NCBI GenBank assembly: GCA_009911065.1
Contig: QXWR01000019.1
Location: 1 to 64,000 of the forward strand
Reading direction: 5' to 3'
From: Clostridiaceae bacterium
GTDB lineage: Bacteria > Bacillota > Clostridia > Lachnospirales > Lachnospiraceae
DNA length: 64,000 bases
Within the stretch, counting starts at the first letter, position 1. Every line of letters begins with the position of its first letter. Positions 61,455 through 64,000 of the stretch are shown here, piece after piece. Position numbers and translations under genes: made by a program. The notes beneath the pieces were generated by a model. That model was not told the origin of the DNA and ran no database searches. It saw only the letters and a program-made list of their open reading frames with translations.

Positions 61455-62261
61455 TTACAGCAAAAACTTCTCCACTACCAGCGCCACTCCATCTTCCTCG
61501 TTGGAAGCCGTTATGTAATCTGCATCCTTTCGCAAAGGGAGCACAGCGTTTTCCATGGCAACTCCCAATCCGGCAAACTGGATCATAGACCGATCATTAT
61601 ACCCATCCCCACAGGCAATCACCTGCTCTCTTTTCATGGAAATACGGTTCAAAAGATACTCCAGGCATTTTGCCTTGTCAATGCCTTTTGGCAAAATTTC
61701 CAGGAAAAACGGGTCGGAACGGTAAATACTAAAATTTCCGCCCAAAGCCGCTTTCACCCTGCCTTCCACCAGGGCCAAATATCCGCCCTCCTCTGCCATG
61801 AGAAACTTGGGAACTGGAAAATCCACATAAGCTGCCAAATCCTCTGGCTTGTGAACGTTCAGATGACTGACTCTTGCCTCCAACTGCACATAGGGAGAAT
61901 CGGGATGGTTGGTGATCAAAAAATCATCCTGATAGGTAAGTAAATCCACCCGCTCTTTTTCTGCCAGACCAATTACTGTCTGGTTGATCTCCTTTGGAAG
62001 CCATTTTTGGAACACCACTTCTTTCGAAGCACAGTCCATAATAACGCCCCCGTTAAAGGACAGAATATATCCTCCGTATTGCTCCAGCTTTAAATACTCT
62101 GCCAGAGGAAGCACTCCAGGGGTAGGTCTTCCACTGGCAAGCACTACGATCTTCCCCCGCTTCTGGGCCTCCATCAGGGCCTGATAGTTTCGTCTGGTAA
62201 CTTCCTTATTCCGGTTGGTCAAAGTTCCATCCAAATCCAGCACAATCATCCCATATTCCAT
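61455..62261 (-). CDS. Cof-type HAD family phosphatase
   Basis: A 268-aa HAD hydrolase of subfamily IIB. Catalytic VLDLDGTLTNRNK near residue 8, motif II ASGRPTPG, Lys in KGIDKAKCLEYL, motif IV CGDGYNDRSMIQFAG. Cof-like cap in the middle. It probably dephosphorylates small phosphates such as sugar phosphates or FMN; the substrate is not predictable. It follows the ABC transporter ATPase by 13 bases and may be co-transcribed. Confidence 0.92.
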   Translation of the reverse strand: MEYGMIVLDLDGTLTNRNKEVTRRNYQALMEAQKRGKIVVLASGRPTPGVLPLAEYLKLEQYGGYILSFNGGVIMDCASKEVVFQKWLPKEINQTVIGLAEKERVDLLTYQDDFLITNHPDSPYVQLEARVSHLNVHKPEDLAAYVDFPVPKFLMAEEGGYLALVEGRVKAALGGNFSIYRSDPFFLEILPKGIDKAKCLEYLLNRISMKREQVIACGDGYNDRSMIQFAGLGVAMENAVLPLRKDADYITASNEEDGVALVVEKFLL

Positions 62262-62274
62262 AACTGTTTCTCTC

Positions 62275-63021
62275 CTACCCCTGAATAAACCGGCTTAGAA
62301 ACTCCTGTGTCTTGGCTTTCTTGGGATTTCCAAAAATGCTCTCTGGGTCCCCTTCTTCCTCTATCACTCCATCTGCCATAAACACCACATGGCTGGACAC
62401 ATCTCTGGCAAATGCCATCTCATGGGTCACAATAATCATAGTAATTCCCTCTTTTGCCAGGGTCCGCATAACTGCCAACACTTCTCCCACCATCTGAGGG
62501 TCCAGAGCAGAAGTGGGTTCATCAAACAAAAGCACCTCTGGCTCCATGGCAAGAGCGCGGGCTATAGCCACCCGCTGCTTCTGACCGCCGGAAATCTGCC
62601 GGGGCTTGGCGTTAATGTAGGGCGCCATGCCTACCTTTTCCAGATATTTCATGGCATTCTTTCTGGCATCTTCTTTCCCTTTTTTCAGCACCTTTGTCTG
62701 TCCCACCATACAGTTGTCCAAAACAGTCATATTGTTAAAAAGATTAAAGCTCTGAAACACCATGCCCACTCTGGAACGGTAAGCCGGCACATTGACTCCA
62801 TGATCTGTAATATCCTTGTCATGGTATAAAATCTCCCCGGTGGTAGGCGTCTCTAACATGTTGATGCATCGCAGCAATGTGGATTTGCCGGAACCGGAAG
62901 CGCCAATAATACAAGTTACATCTCCTGTATCTACCTGAAAATCAATATCTTTCAAAACCACATGTTTCCCGAAGGATTTGCTCAAGTGGCGTATTTCCAA
63001 TACATGATTGTGATCAGCCAT
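62275..63021 (-). CDS. Polar amino acid ABC transporter ATPase (GlnQ-like)
   Basis: About 248 aa. Walker [14 protein letters not shown]-loop VFQSFNLF, signature [16 protein letters not shown], Walker [12 protein letters not shown], switch His TMIIVTHEM. These match amino acid importers. Two starts overlap the permease stop (ATGATG, 63024/63021); the second has better spacing from AAGGAGG. Provides energy for the permease upstream. Confidence 0.95.
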   Translation of the reverse strand: MADHNHVLEIRHLSKSFGKHVVLKDIDFQVDTGDVTCIIGASGSGKSTLLRCINMLETPTTGEILYHDKDITDHGVNVPAYRSRVGMVFQSFNLFNNMTVLDNCMVGQTKVLKKGKEDARKNAMKYLEKVGMAPYINAKPRQISGGQKQRVAIARALAMEPEVLLFDEPTSALDPQMVGEVLAVMRTLAKEGITMIIVTHEMAFARDVSSHVVFMADGVIEEEGDPESIFGNPKKAKTQEFLSRFIQG

Positions 63022-63812
63022 CATCTCTCCTCCTTCTTTTCCTCTGAATACCGATACATGCCGCTGGTGTGAGCCAGAGTGTCTGTGGTAGCCAGATCGT
63101 AATTGTCCGAACCATCCATCCGGTTCTCCATCCACCGAAGAATCCGGGAACAGGTAAAGGTCATAATAAAGTAAACAACCATGGTGATGGTGTAGGTCTC
63201 AAAGTTCATGTAAAGTGCTCCTGCCGCTGCTTTTGTCTTATAAAGCAGCTCTGCAACGCCGATTACAGAAAGAACACAGCTGTCCTTAATGTTGATAATT
63301 AAGTTGTTGCCGATTTGCGGCATAATGTTGCGGAGAGCCTGAGGCAAAATCACATACAACATTAACTGCACATGGGTCATTCCAATGGCCTTGGCCCCTT
63401 CCGTCTGTCCGGAATCAATGGACAAGATTCCTCCCCGGACGGTTTCTGCCATATAGGCCCCTGTGTTGATGGACAGAATAAAATACGCCGACTGCCGCAT
63501 GGACGGATTCAGCCCCATCATGGGAAACAGCCCGTAATAAATAAACATCGCCTGCGCCATCATGGGAGTTCCCCGGAAAAATTCCACATAGGCATTTAAA
63601 ATCATTTTAATGAACCACAATGCGCCCTTTTTTGCCGGATGATCCTTTTGTTCTACTGGAATGGTCTGAAGAATACCCACGGCAAATCCAATGACACATC
63701 CCACAAAAGTTCCCACCAGCGCAATCTGCAGGCTGACTCCGGCTCCCTGCAGCATGGACATTCCATAACGCTGAAACACGGCCATTACGCGGCCGAAAAA
63801 GTCTGTTGGCAT
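63021..63812 (-). CDS. Amino acid ABC transporter permease
   Basis: A 263-aa inner membrane protein of the HisM/GlnP type. About five membrane helices; the EAA-like loop reads [20 protein letters not shown], where the ATPase docks. Start ATG 63812 (MPTDFF) follows AGAGGAAC. Between the substrate-binding protein gene and the ATPase gene. Substrate probably a polar amino acid; not resolvable further. Confidence 0.93.
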   Translation of the reverse strand: MPTDFFGRVMAVFQRYGMSMLQGAGVSLQIALVGTFVGCVIGFAVGILQTIPVEQKDHPAKKGALWFIKMILNAYVEFFRGTPMMAQAMFIYYGLFPMMGLNPSMRQSAYFILSINTGAYMAETVRGGILSIDSGQTEGAKAIGMTHVQLMLYVILPQALRNIMPQIGNNLIINIKDSCVLSVIGVAELLYKTKAAAGALYMNFETYTITMVVYFIMTFTCSRILRWMENRMDGSDNYDLATTDTLAHTSGMYRYSEEKKEER

Positions 63813-63879
63813 ATGTTCCTCTTTTCTGACGCCCAATTATGCGTCATCCAGGTAGATTAGAACCCTCTGATACATCCCT

Positions 63880-64000
63880 TTAGTTTGCTAACGGCTGTAC
63901 CGAAATGGCTTCATCCATCATTTTCGAATAATCCTCTTTTGTCATCTTGGTCAGAACGCTGTCAATGGCTGTCTTTAACTCTGTGTTGCCTTTTTTAATG
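63880..64000 (-). CDS. Amino acid ABC transporter substrate-binding protein (C-terminal part)
   Basis: The gene is cut by the window end. The last ~39 codons read KKGNTELKTAIDSVLTKMTK ... DEAISVQPLAN before TAA (63880-63882). KGNxxLKxAIDxxL is the usual C-terminal helix of periplasmic-binding-protein-type 3 amino acid receptors. Same strand as, and upstream of, the permease, completing a standard three-gene importer. Confidence 0.85.
   Translation of the reverse strand, partial: IKKGNTELKTAIDSVLTKMTKEDYSKMMDEAISVQPLAN

Overview
The window looks like a chromosomal segment of an anaerobic, spore-forming Bacillota of the Lachnospiraceae kind. This rests on a Spo0A gene with its own 0A box, an oxygen-independent class III ribonucleotide reductase, acetate kinase, the gap-pgk-tpiA cluster, bacterial glycogen synthase, strong AGGAGG ribosome sites and several typical clostridial families (DUF1538 with a PII-like protein, DUF1836, YerC, DUF1667, a J-like TPR protein with an HscC-type Hsp70). 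The genus is not claimed. No rRNA, tRNA or CRISPR array was seen.

Layout. 1-3005: two zinc dehydrogenases and a convergent GntR/FCD regulator, probably a sugar or sugar-acid pathway. 3145-5850: a metal-efflux operon (ArsR-type sensor, small HMA metallochaperone, P1B ATPase) with a visible promoter and operator. 6050-17600: an accessory island. It starts with an Rpn/PD-(D/E)XK protein and then carries wreckage of a mobilizable or conjugative element (DnaC-like loader, TnpV-like and zinc-finger fragments, frameshifted MobC), an intact type I restriction-modification operon (HTH protein, hsdR, an 82-aa unknown, hsdM, hsdS), and a two-gene unit of a DUF6414-like protein and an AAA+ ATPase. It ends at a 35-codon stump of a large serine recombinase with an 18-bp perfect inverted repeat upstream. 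The DUF6414-AAA+ pair is the best candidate here for an undescribed defence module. 17658-17880 is a 139-bp palindrome running into 27-bp tandem repeats.

18007-22758: FCD regulator, an anaerobic glycerol-3-phosphate-dehydrogenase-like trio (GlpA-like, GlpB/NADH-oxidase-like, DUF1667) and a lipoprotein. 22763-24542: orphan KdpDE-like two-component pair. 24628-27923: glycolytic gap-pgk-tpiA operon with promoter, internal hairpin and terminator. 28008-29681: Na/Pi cotransporter. 30002-32424: PHP phosphatase and a secreted M14 carboxypeptidase whose TTG start abuts the pnp stop. 32425-35178: rpsO-pnp with leader hairpins. 35350-38828: LytTR protein, PAP2-like protein, glgA, spo0A. 38982-41870: DUF1538 transporter-like protein, double PII-like protein, mntP. 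42009-43912: PadR-DUF1700-membrane protein operon.

44083-46731: a second small decayed accessory patch with an SNF2 helicase remnant, a broken DUF4238 gene, one intact YhcG/DUF1016 nuclease and the remains of a second one on the other strand. 47224-50793: exported protein, a 57-aa BFD-type ferredoxin, YitT protein and DUF362 ferredoxin protein. 51007-53297: nrdD with promoter and NrdR-like box. 53477-58691: J-like TPR protein and HscC-like Hsp70. 58811-61263: ackA, DUF1836 protein, YerC. 61455-64000: Cof-type HAD phosphatase and a polar amino acid ABC transporter that runs off the end of the window.

A dispersed intergenic hairpin repeat (core GTGTCTG...CAGACAC) recurs near 3.0, 30.8, 60.9 and 61.3 kb. 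All family assignments are from reading the sequence, without database searches.
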